Origin: Streptomyces sp. KL109B
Lineage (GTDB): Bacteria; Actinomycetota; Actinomycetes; Streptomycetales; Streptomycetaceae
Direction of reading: 5' to 3'
Assembly (NCBI RefSeq): GCF_030766935.1
Contig: NZ_JASERL010000002.1
Location: forward strand, 930,001-994,000
Length of the DNA: 64,000 bases
Below are positions 52,406 through 61,608 of this stretch, one piece after another. The first letter of the stretch is position 1. Each line of letters starts with the position of its first letter. The notes under the pieces were generated by a model that saw only the letters and a program-made list of their open reading frames with translations, did not search any database and had not been told where the DNA came from. The position numbers and the translations under genes were made by a program.

Positions 52406-53887
52406 TCACTCCCCCTCGTAGAGCCGCTCCAGGTCCACGAGGATCACTTCGCCGCGCCGCTCGGCCTCGCGCAACTCCGGCGTGAACCCGGCCCCGCTGT
52501 AACAGGCGGGCCGCGTACGGCTGGTGTCCACTCCGCGCGCTGCGAGGAGTTCCAGGATGCGACGGAGCCGGTGCAGGTCGCGGCCGCTCATCTCGCGGTG
52601 CCACTTGGCCTCGCCGATGGAGAGCAGGATGCCGGTGTCCTGGCCGACGATGCCGTGCACCGCGACATCGACCTCGTGCGCGGTGCGCCCGCCCGGGTCG
52701 GAGACCACCCCGCTGCGCACCTCGGCCGGCAGTCCGCCGAAGGTCTCCGGCGCGGCGAACGACACCGCCCACTGACGGCACAGCTCCTCGAAGTGCGGTC
52801 CGAGGACCGCGCTCGCGAAGCGCTCCTTGTGCTGGAGCCACGCCGTCTCGGGGCGATGCCGTTCGATGTGGGTGAGAGCGGGCTGCATCACCGCGTGGTG
52901 GAAGGTGAGCAGCGGTTCGGCGATGCGGTACGTATTGCGGTTCGCGCGGAAGGCGTCGGGTTCGGCGCGGACCAGGCCGCAGCCCTGGAGAACCTTCAGT
53001 ACGTGGGTCAGATCGGTGGCCGACCGTCCTACGTAGTTGGTGATCCCGCCACGCGTGTGGTTGCCGCTCGCGATGGCCGTCACCACGGCGGCGTACAGGG
53101 ACCGTTCCCGCATGTCGGGTTCCTCGGCGAGGAGGTAGCGGGCCTCCCGGAAGAGCGCGTTGTTGGGGTTCATCACGGTGCGCATCAGCCACGGCTCGAA
53201 GTCCGCCGGGGAGTCGGGGCTGTCGCCTTGCGCGTAGTCCCGGTAGGCGGGCGTGCCGCCCACCACCGCGTGGACGAGGGCGGCGAGGCGCCGGTCCGTG
53301 ATCCCCCAGAACTCGGCCGCCTGCCGGAAGTCCAGCGAGTGCACCACCATGTCGAGCGAGGCCCGGCCGCGCAGGGGCGCGGCTCCGGAGAGGAGCCTTC
53401 CCATGAACGAGATCGCGCTGCCGCACAGCAGCAGCCGGGTGCGCGAGTGGAGACGTTCCTTGCGGCGCGGGCCGTACGCGGCCTGGATGACCGAGGGCAG
53501 GGCACCGCTCTGCCGTGCCAGATAAGGGAATTCGTCGATGACGACCGGCACCGGCCGCTCCGCCCCCAGCAGGAGCAGTTCGTCGACCGCCTCCTGCCAT
53601 GACTCAAGGCGGAGCGGGCTGGTGCCTCGAAAGCGCCCCAACGCGGCACCGAGTTCGTGCAGCGACACGGCCTCGGTCGATTCGAGCGCCTGGAAGTAGA
53701 AGCCCCCTGCCGCCTGACAGAGCGAGTCGAGCAGGAACGTCTTCCCCTGCCGCCTGCGCCCGGAGACCACCCCGAGCGTGGCTCCGGGGGCGTCCTGGGT
53801 ACCGAAGGCGACGAGGTCGCTCCACTCCACCTCACGGTCGAACATGGCCGGGGGCCGGGGCAGATGTTTCGTCCGGGGGCGGGGCAT
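52406..53887 (-). CDS. AAA ATPase with C-terminal DUF234 (nuclease-like) domain
   Basis: 493 residues from ATG 53887 (GGAG upstream). Walker A GRRRQGKT (43-50), Walker B VPVVIDEFPYL (about 113-123) and sensor RTRLLLCGSAISFMGRLLSG. A winged helix follows (HTRGGITNYVGRSATDLTHV). The C-terminal DUF234 domain (SFAAPETFGGLPAEVRSGVV) carries a PD-(D/E)xK-like Asp and GEAK motif (TAHEVDVAVHG, LLSIGEAKWHREMSG), as in archaeal-type ATPases of this group. These proteins are linked to DNA or mobile elements, but a defined role is not known. It is convergent with the DUF397 gene, seven bases apart. An AT-rich inverted repeat lies upstream. Confidence 0.83.
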   Translation of the reverse strand: MPRPRTKHLPRPPAMFDREVEWSDLVAFGTQDAPGATLGVVSGRRRQGKTFLLDSLCQAAGGFYFQALESTEAVSLHELGAALGRFRGTSPLRLESWQEAVDELLLLGAERPVPVVIDEFPYLARQSGALPSVIQAAYGPRRKERLHSRTRLLLCGSAISFMGRLLSGAAPLRGRASLDMVVHSLDFRQAAEFWGITDRRLAALVHAVVGGTPAYRDYAQGDSPDSPADFEPWLMRTVMNPNNALFREARYLLAEEPDMRERSLYAAVVTAIASGNHTRGGITNYVGRSATDLTHVLKVLQGCGLVRAEPDAFRANRNTYRIAEPLLTFHHAVMQPALTHIERHRPETAWLQHKERFASAVLGPHFEELCRQWAVSFAAPETFGGLPAEVRSGVVSDPGGRTAHEVDVAVHGIVGQDTGILLSIGEAKWHREMSGRDLHRLRRILELLAARGVDTSRTRPACYSGAGFTPELREAERRGEVILVDLERLYEGE

Positions 53888-53920
53888 GGCACTCCAGGAG
53901 GTCGCCGATTTCCTCGTTCA

Positions 53921-53961
53921 TTTCCTAGTTCTACGTTTCTAATAACTGTGCGACTAGGAAA
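53921..53961. promoter_or_regulatory. AT-rich inverted repeat upstream of DUF234 ATPase
   Basis: TTTCCTAGT (53921-53929) and ACTAGGAAA (53953-53961) are nine-bp inverted repeats around a 23-base AT-rich spacer, 34 bases upstream of the ATPase start. The composition is far more AT-rich than the flanks. Likely promoter/operator. Confidence 0.5.
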
Positions 53962-54003
53962 ACGACACGCCCCTCAGGCGTATACGACGGGAGGCGGAGC
54001 GCC

Positions 54004-54417
54004 ATGCCGGACGAGGACGGGCACCCCACGACCCACCCGTGGTGCCCCGCCTCCTCTGCCGGCCTGGTCGGGGCCGACCGGGGACGACGTCGAGGCGTTC
54101 CTGCGGCTCGCCGCCACCCTCGGCGTACCCGAACCACCAGGCGTACGAGCCGAGTTGGCGGAACTGCTGACGCGCCTGGCGCGGACCGCGCGTCCTGGCG
54201 CGAGGCCACCGGGACCGAGGCGCTTGGCGATGTCACGGACGCCTGCTCGGGGTGGGCGCTGCGCGGCGACGCGCTGGTGCCGAGGGCGGAGCGCGGCACG
54301 GTCGACCACCTGGGCCGGGTGCCGGAGGGCGACTGGGAGTGGGGCACGGCCACGGCGCGGCAGCGGAGCTTGACGTACGCGAGGGCTTGCCGCCAACTCC
54401 CGTTGGTGCAACGTTGA
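54004..54417 (+). pseudogene. Probable frameshifted remnant of a hypothetical gene
   Basis: Protein-like sequence switches frame. One frame reads GDDVEAFLRLAATLGVPEPP then GVRAELAELLTRLARTARPG (about 54075-54205). After that a different frame, shared with an ATG at 54004, reads WREATGTEALGDVTDACSGW and later RVPEGDWEWGTATARQ up to the stop at 54415. Neither frame alone gives a sensible protein. I do not recognise the family. A sequencing error at the switch would turn it back into an intact gene. It lies between the DUF234 ATPase and the next hypothetical gene. Confidence 0.35.
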
Positions 54418-54421
54418 TTAC

Positions 54422-54949
54422 ATGCTTACAGCCGAACAGCACGAGAAGTTGCGCGGCTGGTTCGCCGGCCGTCTGCCGGACGGGCTCTTCGAGGGGCCCG
54501 TCGACATCACCGTGGACCGCGAGGAGATCACCGTCGTCGGCCCGATCGCGGAGCCACAGCTCGCCGAGGACGCCTCCGACGCGGAGCGTGCCGCCGCCAC
54601 CGAAGGCCGCATCCAGGAGTTCCGGGAGCGCACGCGCGAAGACCGCGTCGGCGTCGCCCGGGAGGCCGAGCACCGCTTCGGCAAGAAGGTGTCGTGGGGC
54701 GTGCGCTGCGGCACGGAGCACGTTCTGTTCACGCACGTGTCGGCGCCGGTGATGACCCGCCTTCGACAGCCCGAACGCCAGGTCCTCGACACGCTGGTCG
54801 CGGGCGGCGTGGCGCGCAGCCGCAGCGACGCGCTGGGGTGGTGCGTGCGGCTGGTGCAGCGCCATGCGGACGACTGGCTGGGCGAGTTGAGCGAGTCCCT
54901 TGAGCAGGTGCGGCGGGTGCGGGCGCGGGGGCCCGACGCGTCGACGTAG
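54422..54949 (+). CDS. Conserved hypothetical protein
   Basis: 175 residues from ATG 54422. It begins MLTAEQHEKLRGWFAGRLPD and contains VDITVDREEITVVGPIAEPQ, a charged helical middle (RIQEFRERTREDRVGVAREA), then VSWGVRCGTEHVLFTHVSAP and a C-terminal part (RQVLDTLVAGGVARSRSDAL) that looks like a ribbon-helix-helix or similar small DNA-binding unit. There is no signal peptide or membrane segment. I do not recognise a named family. The reading frame has normal codon structure and is probably genuine. Function unknown. Confidence 0.65.
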   Translation: MLTAEQHEKLRGWFAGRLPDGLFEGPVDITVDREEITVVGPIAEPQLAEDASDAERAAATEGRIQEFRERTREDRVGVAREAEHRFGKKVSWGVRCGTEHVLFTHVSAPVMTRLRQPERQVLDTLVAGGVARSRSDALGWCVRLVQRHADDWLGELSESLEQVRRVRARGPDAST

Positions 54950-55084
54950 AGAACGGGGAAGGGCCCCTGGCCACCTACAACTCCTCGTCAACTGGATTGC
55001 CTCTCGCGGCGGCCGAAGCAGAGCCTGGAACAGCACCTCGCTCTTCCTTCGTGAATCCTCCATCGAGAAGGGGCCCACCTCGCC

Positions 55085-55828
55085 ATGGCCACCGCACCGC
55101 CGAAGGACGCAGGAACCGCCTACAGCGCGGAACACGCAGCCATCTACGACCTGATCCACGCCGCCCGCGGCCGGAACTGGGCCGCGGAGGCGGACGACTT
55201 GGCCGCCCTCGTCCGCGAGCGGAACCCCGGGGCGCGGTCGCTGCTCGACGTGGCCTGCGGCACCGGCGCCCATCTGGCCGCCCTTGCCCCCCACTTCGAG
55301 GAGACCGCGGGCCTCGAACTGTCCTCGGCCATGCGGGAGATCGCGCGGCGCAGCGCGCCGGACACCGTCATACACCCGGGTGACATGCGGGACTTTGACC
55401 TCGGCAGGACGTACGACGCCGTGCTGTGCATGTGCTTCTCGCTGGGTTACATGACCTCACAGGCCGAGCTCGACGCCGCGGCCGGAGCGCTGGTACGGCA
55501 TCTGGCTCCCGGCGGCGTGGTCGTCGCGGAACCGTGGTGGTTCCCCGAGAAGTTCCTGGACGGCTTCGTCTCCGCCGCGCTCGCCGAGGAGCCGGGCCGC
55601 GCCGTCAGCCGCCTCTCGCACTCGGTGCGGGACGGCGGCCTCAGCCGGATGACGGTCCGCTACACCGTGGCCGACGGCGACGGCATCCACGAGTTCACCG
55701 AGTACGAGACCTACTCGCTGTTCCCCCACGACGCCTACACCACCGCCTTCCGGCGGGCCGGTGCGGCGGTGGAGTTCCTGGAGGGCGGGCCGAACGGACG
55801 CGGCCTGTTCGTCGGCCGGCGCGGCTGA
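55085..55828 (+). CDS. SAM-dependent N,N-dimethyltransferase, DesVI/TylM1-like
   Basis: 247 residues. Class I methyltransferase: motif I SLLDVACGTGAHLAALAPHF, then AGLELSSAMREIARR and IHPGDMRDFDLGRTYDAVLC. The pattern GVVVAEPWWFPEKFLDGFVS and EFLEGGPNGRGLFVG is very close to what I remember of DesVI and TylM1, which dimethylate the 3-amino group of TDP-3-amino-3,6-dideoxyhexoses (desosamine/mycaminose). That would place an aminosugar in the nearby metabolite. No other deoxysugar genes are in the window. ATG 55085 follows a GAGAAGGGG ribosome binding site. Substrate is inferred. Confidence 0.82.
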   Translation: MATAPPKDAGTAYSAEHAAIYDLIHAARGRNWAAEADDLAALVRERNPGARSLLDVACGTGAHLAALAPHFEETAGLELSSAMREIARRSAPDTVIHPGDMRDFDLGRTYDAVLCMCFSLGYMTSQAELDAAAGALVRHLAPGGVVVAEPWWFPEKFLDGFVSAALAEEPGRAVSRLSHSVRDGGLSRMTVRYTVADGDGIHEFTEYETYSLFPHDAYTTAFRRAGAAVEFLEGGPNGRGLFVGRRG

Positions 55829-55874
55829 CCCCAGAGCGGCCACCAATCCGGAGACGGCTGAGCCCCGGACCCGG

Positions 55875-56570
55875 TCACGCCGGGCTCGCGGCGATCTCCC
55901 CGGTGAAGGTGAATCCCACGCCCCTGACCGTACGAATCCAGGCGCTGGAGCCCAACTTGCGCCGGAGGATGCTCACATGGGTGTCGATCGTGCGGCTGAC
56001 GGCCGAACCCGCGGGGTAGTTGCGCATCGGGTCGCCCCAGATCTCGGCCATCAGCCGCCTGCGCGACACCACCACTCCCGGGTTGCTGGCGAGGTAGTAC
56101 AGCAGCTCGAACTCCTTGCGGCTGGTTTCGATCGTCCGGCCGGCGAGCTGCACCTCACGGGTGGCGGCGTTGATGCGCAGCGCACCGTGCTCGACCATCT
56201 TCATCCGCTCCGCGATCCCCCCGGCACGCCTCATGACGGCGTCTATACGGGCCACCAGTTCCCGGAATCCGTAGGGCTTGTCCAGGCAGTCGTCCGAGCC
56301 GGCCTGGAGGCCGAGGACCCTGACGAGCTCGGAAGGCTCGCTCGTGAACGAGATGATCGGTGTGTCCGACACGGCACGGATACTGCGGCACACCTCCAGG
56401 CCGTCGATGTCCGGGAGCTGTAGATCGAGCAGGACCAGATCCATCTGCTCGTGCACCTTCAGCGCCTGCGCCCCGGTGCGCGCCTGGGCCACGCCGTACC
56501 CCTGCTGCCGCAACCCACGGAGCAGGCAATCCGAGATGCCGAGCTCGTCTCCGACCAGCAGTACATGCAT
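55875..56570 (-). CDS. OmpR-family response regulator (JadR1/LanI-like, atypical receiver)
   Basis: 231 residues from ATG 56570 (GGGGAG upstream). Receiver domain with phospho-acceptor Asp in LVLLDLQLPDIDGLEV, Thr in IISFTSEPS and Lys in DDCLDKPYG. The first-strand acidic cluster is GDE instead of the canonical EDE/DDD (VLLVGDELGI), so one Mg2+-binding acidic residue is lost. The C-terminal winged helix is normal (KEFELLYYLASNPGVVVSRR, DTHVSILRRKLG, IRTVRGVGFTFTG). Atypical OmpR-type regulators of this kind (JadR1, LanI, Aur1P) control angucycline clusters, some by binding the end product. No kinase is adjacent. The ARE-like site 1 lies in its promoter. Confidence 0.85.
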   Translation of the reverse strand: MHVLLVGDELGISDCLLRGLRQQGYGVAQARTGAQALKVHEQMDLVLLDLQLPDIDGLEVCRSIRAVSDTPIISFTSEPSELVRVLGLQAGSDDCLDKPYGFRELVARIDAVMRRAGGIAERMKMVEHGALRINAATREVQLAGRTIETSRKEFELLYYLASNPGVVVSRRRLMAEIWGDPMRNYPAGSAVSRTIDTHVSILRRKLGSSAWIRTVRGVGFTFTGEIAASPA

Positions 56571-56616
56571 CGTGCGCTCCCCAACCGTGAGTACAGGACC
56601 GTACGCCACCCAGCAT

Positions 56617-56639
56617 AACAAACCAACCTGATTGTTTTT
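56617..56639. promoter_or_regulatory. ARE-like operator 1 (gamma-butyrolactone receptor site)
   Basis: AACAAACCAACC followed by TGATTGTTTTT is an imperfect inverted repeat with the AACAAACC/GGTTTGTT-type half-sites of ArpA/ScbR autoregulatory elements. It lies 47-69 bases upstream of the OmpR-type regulator start. Confidence 0.6.
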
Positions 56640-56776
56640 CAAGGTGACGTCAACTTCTGCCCCGTCCGCACATCACCGCTGCTCGGCAAGGTACAAGTAC
56701 ACATAACGGGTCAGGCTTGCGGGGGCGCCTGCGAGGGCACTCCCTGAGGGGACCCGCCCCGCGGTGGCAGGTGACC

Positions 56777-56800
56777 AAAAAACAGATGAGTTGGTTTTTT
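56777..56800. promoter_or_regulatory. ARE-like operator 2
   Basis: AAAAAACAGATG paired with AGTTGGTTTTTT gives a 24-bp imperfect palindrome about 50 bases upstream of the TetR start at 56851. Its position supports choosing that internal start over the upstream GTG at 56764. Confidence 0.6.
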
Positions 56801-56850
56801 CCGAGACGGACGCACCACCGCCTCCGTCGGAGAGCAAGGGAAGTGCCCCT

Positions 56851-57465
56851 GTGCAGCTACGTGCCGAGCAAACCCGCAGCGCCCTGATCGATGTCGCGGC
56901 ATCGCATTTCTACGCCCGGGGAACGAGGTCCACCGGACTCGTCGAGATCAGCCGGGAGGCGGGGGTGAGCAAGGGGGCGCTGTACTTCCACTTCTCCTCG
57001 AAGGAGGAGCTCGTGGCCACGATCCTGCGCGAGGCCCGGGAGCACGCGCACGCCCTGGTCCGGCGCTACCTCGGCGAATCCGCCCCGCATCCGGGCGACT
57101 TGGGACGGTTCACCGCGGCGTTCGCCCGCGAGCTGCGCCAGAACGTGGTCCTGCGCGCGGGGCTGCGCCTGGAGAGCGACGGCGAGGGGGAGCCGCCCAC
57201 CCTGCGCCAGGAGTGGACCGCCTACCTGCGCCGCCACTTCTCCCGGGGAAAGGGGGGCGAGGGGGAGCTGGCCGAACTGATCTCGGTCGTCACGATCGGC
57301 CTGGCCGAGCTGGGGCGTGACGACTGCACGTGGTGGGCCGAGGACACCGTCTGCGGCATTTGGAACCTGATGCTCGCAGGCCCGGCCGAACTCCAGGACC
57401 GGCTCGGGGGCATGCCGCTGGAGGACCGACTCACGCTCGCGCCGGGCGACATCGATCCGGCATGA
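56851..57465 (+). CDS. TetR-family gamma-butyrolactone receptor-like regulator
   Basis: 204 residues from GTG 56851 (AAGGGA nine bases upstream); an in-frame GTG at 56764 would add 29 unlikely residues and cover the ARE-like site. The HTH matches ScbR/ArpA-type proteins: RSALIDVAASHFYARGTRST, LVEISREAGVSKGALYFHFS and SKEELVATILREAREHAHAL. The ligand-binding half keeps WTAYLRRHF and a Trp-containing WWAEDTVCGIWNLM. It may be a true receptor or a pseudo-receptor that answers to antibiotics. Divergent from the OmpR-type regulator. Confidence 0.8.
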   Translation: MQLRAEQTRSALIDVAASHFYARGTRSTGLVEISREAGVSKGALYFHFSSKEELVATILREAREHAHALVRRYLGESAPHPGDLGRFTAAFARELRQNVVLRAGLRLESDGEGEPPTLRQEWTAYLRRHFSRGKGGEGELAELISVVTIGLAELGRDDCTWWAEDTVCGIWNLMLAGPAELQDRLGGMPLEDRLTLAPGDIDPA

Positions 57466-57470
57466 CGCCC

Positions 57471-58313
57471 CTACTCCCCCGGCCCGAAGTGGTGCGCGTG
57501 GTCGCGCACCCAGTCTGCGAAACCGCCCGCGGGACGGCCGAGCAGCCCGGGCAGCGTCGGGTCGACCTCGCTGCGCCGGGCGGCGACCGCGAGCAGCGCA
57601 TCCGCCAACTCGCCGCCGTAGCGGCGTGCGTGCCCGGCGCGCACCCGATCGGCCGGCTCCTCCTCGAAGCGCAGCGGCCGGTCGAGCACCCTCGCGACGA
57701 TGTCCGTCCGCTCCCGCGCCGTCAGCGGCTCGGGGCCGGTCAGCGCGTACGCGGCTCCGGCGTGCCCGGCGCCGGTGAGCGCGGCGGCCGCGACGGCCGC
57801 CACGTCACGCGGGTCGACGCAGGCCGCCGGGACGTCGGCCGGCCAGGTCCGCACTGTGGCCGACTCCCGGACGGAGGCCGCCCAGGACAGGGTGTTGGAC
57901 ATGAAGGCACGCGGCCGCAGCAGCGTCCACTCCAGGCCCGAGGCCCGTACGACCTCCTCGGTCTCCCGCTGCCAGGCGGTGATCCGGTCCTGCGCCCCGG
58001 CATCGGTGACGCCGAGCCCGGAGAGCTTCACCAGCCGCCGCACTCCGGCCTCCCGCGCGGCGCCGGCCAGGCGCTCGTCGTCGGCGGCGCTCCTGGGGTC
58101 GTTGGTCACCGCCAGGACGGCGTCGACGCCGACCACCGCCTTGCGCAGCGAGTCCGCGTCGGCGTAGTCGCCCACCGCCACCTCGCAGCCGCCCGGAGGC
58201 GGACCGAGGCGGGCGCGGTCGCGGGTCAGCAGTCGTACGGCGTGGCCCTCCCCCGCCAGGATGCGGGCGGTGTACCCGCCGATCGTGCCGCCGGCACCGG
58301 TCACCAGGATCAT
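57471..58313 (-). CDS. NmrA-like NAD(P)-binding reductase
   Basis: 280 residues. N-terminal Rossmann motif ILVTGAGGTIGGYTARIL (GxxGxxG), then VRLLTRDRARLGPPPGGCEV, VDAVLAVTNDPRSAADDERL and VRRLVKLSGLGVTDAGAQDR, all typical of NmrA/atypical SDR proteins without the catalytic YxxxK. The C-terminal part (YALTGPEPLTARERTDIVAR) matches NmrA-like dehydrogenases and quinone-oxidoreductase-like proteins. It could reduce the ketone of a butyrolactone signal precursor or a polyketide intermediate; location next to the receptor and AfsA genes points to the former. It is convergent with the upstream TetR gene, five bases apart. Substrate unknown. Confidence 0.75.
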   Translation of the reverse strand: MILVTGAGGTIGGYTARILAGEGHAVRLLTRDRARLGPPPGGCEVAVGDYADADSLRKAVVGVDAVLAVTNDPRSAADDERLAGAAREAGVRRLVKLSGLGVTDAGAQDRITAWQRETEEVVRASGLEWTLLRPRAFMSNTLSWAASVRESATVRTWPADVPAACVDPRDVAAVAAAALTGAGHAGAAYALTGPEPLTARERTDIVARVLDRPLRFEEEPADRVRAGHARRYGGELADALLAVAARRSEVDPTLPGLLGRPAGGFADWVRDHAHHFGPGE

Positions 58314-58356
58314 TGCGCTCCTCCCCTTTTCCGCCCCCGCGCACGCGGGGACAGGC

Positions 58357-59049
<693 letters not shown>

Positions 59050-59110
59050 CGGCCATCCCTCCTGCGTCATCACCCGGGTCCCGGCGTTGTCGCGGCCTCA
59101 CGTTCCCCGG

Positions 59111-59136
59111 AAAACAAACCGAACAGGTTGCACTTT
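59111..59136. promoter_or_regulatory. ARE-like operator 3
   Basis: AAAACAAACCGAACAGGTTG and the following CACTTT contain ACAAACCG and AGGTTGCAC half-sites similar to ARE elements. It lies about 60 bases upstream of the receptor gene start and reaches the last bases of the P450 gene. Confidence 0.5.
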
Positions 59137-60394
59137 ACATGCCGTCAGGAGCGGACGTACCCGTCGTCCGCCCCAGCAATACGGGCAATGCGCGGTGGCC
59201 GTGCGAGATGAACGACTCCAGCGGCTGGAGCCCGCCGGCCTCGCGGGCCGGCCGCATCGAGGGAAAACGGGCGAAGAGAGCGGACAACGCGATCTCCGCC
59301 TCCAGCCGCGCCAGGGGCTGGCCCAGACAGAAGTGCACCCCGTGCCCGAACGCCAGGTGCTCGTCACGGGTCTTGCGGGTGAGGTCGAACTCCCCCGCGT
59401 CCGCGCCGTGCACGGCCGGATCACGCCCGGCCGCACCGAGCGCCACCAGGATCGGCTCGCCCTTGGCTATCACCCCGCCCGGCACCTCGATGTCCTCGAC
59501 GGCGTAGCGCAGCGGGATGTTGGCGACCGGCCCCTCGGCGCGCAGGGTCTCGTCGATGACGGCGTCCCAGCCGACCTCCCCCGACTCGACGAGGGCGCGC
59601 TGGTCCGGGTTCCGCAGCAGCGCGCACACCGCCTGGTCCAGCAGGTTCACGGTGGTCTCGTGGCCGGCCCCGATGATGAGCAGCACGGTGTCGACGAGCT
59701 CCCGCTCCGACAGCCGGGAGCCGTCCTCTTCACGGGCCGCGATCAGGGCGCTCATCAGGTCGTCGGCGGGGGTGGCGCGGCGATGGGAGACCAGGCGGTG
59801 GACCAGCTCGTACAACTCGCCCTGGTTGGCCCGCGCTTCGTCGGCGGAAATGTTGGTGGAGAACATGACGTCGACGTGCCGCCGCAGCGCCGGCTGGAAC
59901 TCCGGCGGGACGCCGAGCAGGTCGCAGATCATCTTCACGGGCAGCGGGTAGGCGAACTCCCGCCGCAGGTCCACCGCTTCGTCCGGTGGCAGCTTGGCCA
60001 GCCCGTCCAGCAACTCCTCGGTGGACGCCTCGATCCGAGGACGCAGCGCGGCGGTCCGGCGCGCGGTGAAGGCCTTGGCCACCAGGCGCCGCAGCCGGAC
60101 GTGGTCGTCTCCGTAAGCGGTGAGCATGTTGCGGACCGACACCCAGAAGGCCAGCGGCCACTGCTCGTCGACCTCACCGCTGATCCAGGCGGGCCAGTGC
60201 TGGTAGGCGTCCTTGGAGACACGGGGATCGAGCAGCAGTTGCTTGACGAGGGCGTGGCTGGTGACCGCCCAGGCCCGCACGCCCCCGGGAAGTTCGACCC
60301 GGGCCAGTGGGCCGCGCTCGCGCAGCCGGTCCTGTTCGCCGTGCAGGTCACCGCCGTCGGGGTCGAGGCGTATCGGGCAGGACTGCGAACTCAT
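59135..60394 (-). CDS. Cytochrome P450
   Basis: 419 residues from ATG 60394 (GGGGAGA upstream). The I helix is [19 protein letters not shown] (oxygen-binding AGxxTT type), the ExxR motif is in [20 protein letters not shown], and the heme loop is [17 protein letters not shown] with Cys356 as ligand. Class I bacterial P450 needing ferredoxin; none is adjacent. In Streptomyces signal loci P450s oxidise the butyrolactone/butenolide side chain (SrrO, avenolide Cyp17), and this one sits between the receptor and AfsA genes. A tailoring role on the polyketide is the alternative. Confidence 0.9.
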   Translation of the reverse strand: MSSQSCPIRLDPDGGDLHGEQDRLRERGPLARVELPGGVRAWAVTSHALVKQLLLDPRVSKDAYQHWPAWISGEVDEQWPLAFWVSVRNMLTAYGDDHVRLRRLVAKAFTARRTAALRPRIEASTEELLDGLAKLPPDEAVDLRREFAYPLPVKMICDLLGVPPEFQPALRRHVDVMFSTNISADEARANQGELYELVHRLVSHRRATPADDLMSALIAAREEDGSRLSERELVDTVLLIIGAGHETTVNLLDQAVCALLRNPDQRALVESGEVGWDAVIDETLRAEGPVANIPLRYAVEDIEVPGGVIAKGEPILVALGAAGRDPAVHGADAGEFDLTRKTRDEHLAFGHGVHFCLGQPLARLEAEIALSALFARFPSMRPAREAGGLQPLESFISHGHRALPVLLGRTTGTSAPDGM

Positions 60395-60477
60395 GATCTG
60401 TTCTCCCCTCGTCACTGCGGGCAGCAGGTACGCCGCGGGTGGCCGCGGCGTCCAGCCAAGGAGAGCAGATTTTACTT

Positions 60478-60506
60478 GAAAAAAACCGTCTTATCGGTAC
60501 TGTTTT
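60478..60506. promoter_or_regulatory. ARE-like operator 4
   Basis: The sequence GAAAAAAACCG followed by TCTTATCGGTACTGTTTT has AAACCG/CGGT half-sites in the 151-base gap between the divergent P450 and AfsA-type genes. It is AT-rich compared with the flanks. It could control both genes. Confidence 0.5.
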
Positions 60507-60545
60507 ACTCAGTTTCCATGTCGCCATCCACCTTTGTCGAGGGAG

Positions 60546-61529
60546 ATGACCTTGCCTGGAACAACCCTCTCACCTGAGCCAGAGGCGTTGCCCGCACAGA
60601 GATCCACTGCGCCACCATGCCTCACCACGACGGTGCCACGAGAGCTCGTCCACCGCAGTGCCCTTGCGGAAGTGCTGCTCACCGGGAGTGCGAAGCTTTC
60701 CGACGGCCGCTTCACGCTCACCGGCCAATGGCCGCGCGCGCACTCGTTCTTCACCGAGGACACCAGCGCCGGCCCTCGGCACGACCCCTTGATCGCCGCG
60801 GAAACAATCCGTCAGGCCGGACTGTATCTGGCACATACGGAGTTCGATGTTCCGGACAATCACGTCTTTCTGATGCGCCGTATGGAACTAAACGCCGTCG
60901 AGGACCAGCTCGCCATCGGCACCGAACCCACCGACATCACTCTTGACGCTAAGGCCGGAAAGGTGCGGCAGAGCCGCACCTCCACCGTGGTGGAGCTGGG
61001 CTTCACCATTCGCCGCGGCGGTCGCACAGCGGCCACCGGCGGCGGGGAGTTCACCTCCCTCTCGCCGGCGGTCTACCGCCGTGTGCGCGGACCGTACGCG
61101 GGGCTCGACGTCCGCACCGCGGACCTTCCCCGGAAGCACGCCGTGCCCCCGGCCCTCGTCGGCCGGAGCCGGCCCCAGGACGTGGTACTCGCCGCGACGA
61201 GCACGCCCGGCCGCTGGACGGTCGGCCCGGATCCGTGCAACGCGGTCCTGTTCGATCACGGCGGTGACCACCTGCCCGGCATGGTGCTCCTTGAGGCCGC
61301 TCGCCAGGCGGCGCACATTCTTCTGGCCCCCGAAGGCGGCCGTCCGATCTCCGCGTCCGCCACCTTCGACCGCTATGCGGAGCTGCACGCGCCGTGCGTC
61401 GTGGAGGCGCGGTGGCACGGTGCGCCCGGCCCCACCGGCAGCGTGCGGGTCACCGGCGTCCAGGCCGGCGAGACCATATTCACCAGCCTCCTCGGTGGCG
61501 GCGTCCAGTCACCGGCCGCGGCGCGGTAG
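60546..61529 (+). CDS. AfsA-family gamma-butyrolactone synthase
   Basis: 327 residues if ATG 60546 is used. GAGGGAG lies immediately before it, so the in-frame TTG at 60552 is a real alternative; a TTG at 60534 is also open. AfsA enzymes join a beta-ketoacyl-ACP unit to dihydroxyacetone phosphate to start butyrolactone signal synthesis. Two hot-dog-like halves are visible: HRSALAEVLLTGSAKLSDGR with PLIAAETIRQAGLYLAHTEF, and HKRSALAE-like AfsA landmark FDHGGDHLPGMVLLEAARQ in the second half, ending SATFDRYAELHAPC. An ARE-like site in its promoter suggests receptor control. The stop is followed by a strong bidirectional hairpin. Confidence 0.88.
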   Translation: MTLPGTTLSPEPEALPAQRSTAPPCLTTTVPRELVHRSALAEVLLTGSAKLSDGRFTLTGQWPRAHSFFTEDTSAGPRHDPLIAAETIRQAGLYLAHTEFDVPDNHVFLMRRMELNAVEDQLAIGTEPTDITLDAKAGKVRQSRTSTVVELGFTIRRGGRTAATGGGEFTSLSPAVYRRVRGPYAGLDVRTADLPRKHAVPPALVGRSRPQDVVLAATSTPGRWTVGPDPCNAVLFDHGGDHLPGMVLLEAARQAAHILLAPEGGRPISASATFDRYAELHAPCVVEARWHGAPGPTGSVRVTGVQAGETIFTSLLGGGVQSPAAAR

Positions 61530-61558
61530 CCCCGGGCACCGTCGCACCACACGCATGA

Positions 61559-61600
61559 CGGGCGGCGGCCCGGTGTCACAGGACACCGGACCGCCGCCCG
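61559..61600. terminator. Bidirectional hairpin terminator
   Basis: A 19-bp stem (61559-61577 with 61582-61600, one mismatch) with a four-base loop lies between the convergent AfsA and zinc-ribbon/HTH genes. Confidence 0.8.
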
Positions 61601-61608
61601 CCCCGTTG

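Noticed and set aside
56764..56850. Longer N-terminus for the first TetR regulator
   Set aside because: It would overlap the ARE-like operator, is low in family similarity, and the GTG at 56851 has a well-spaced ribosome binding site.
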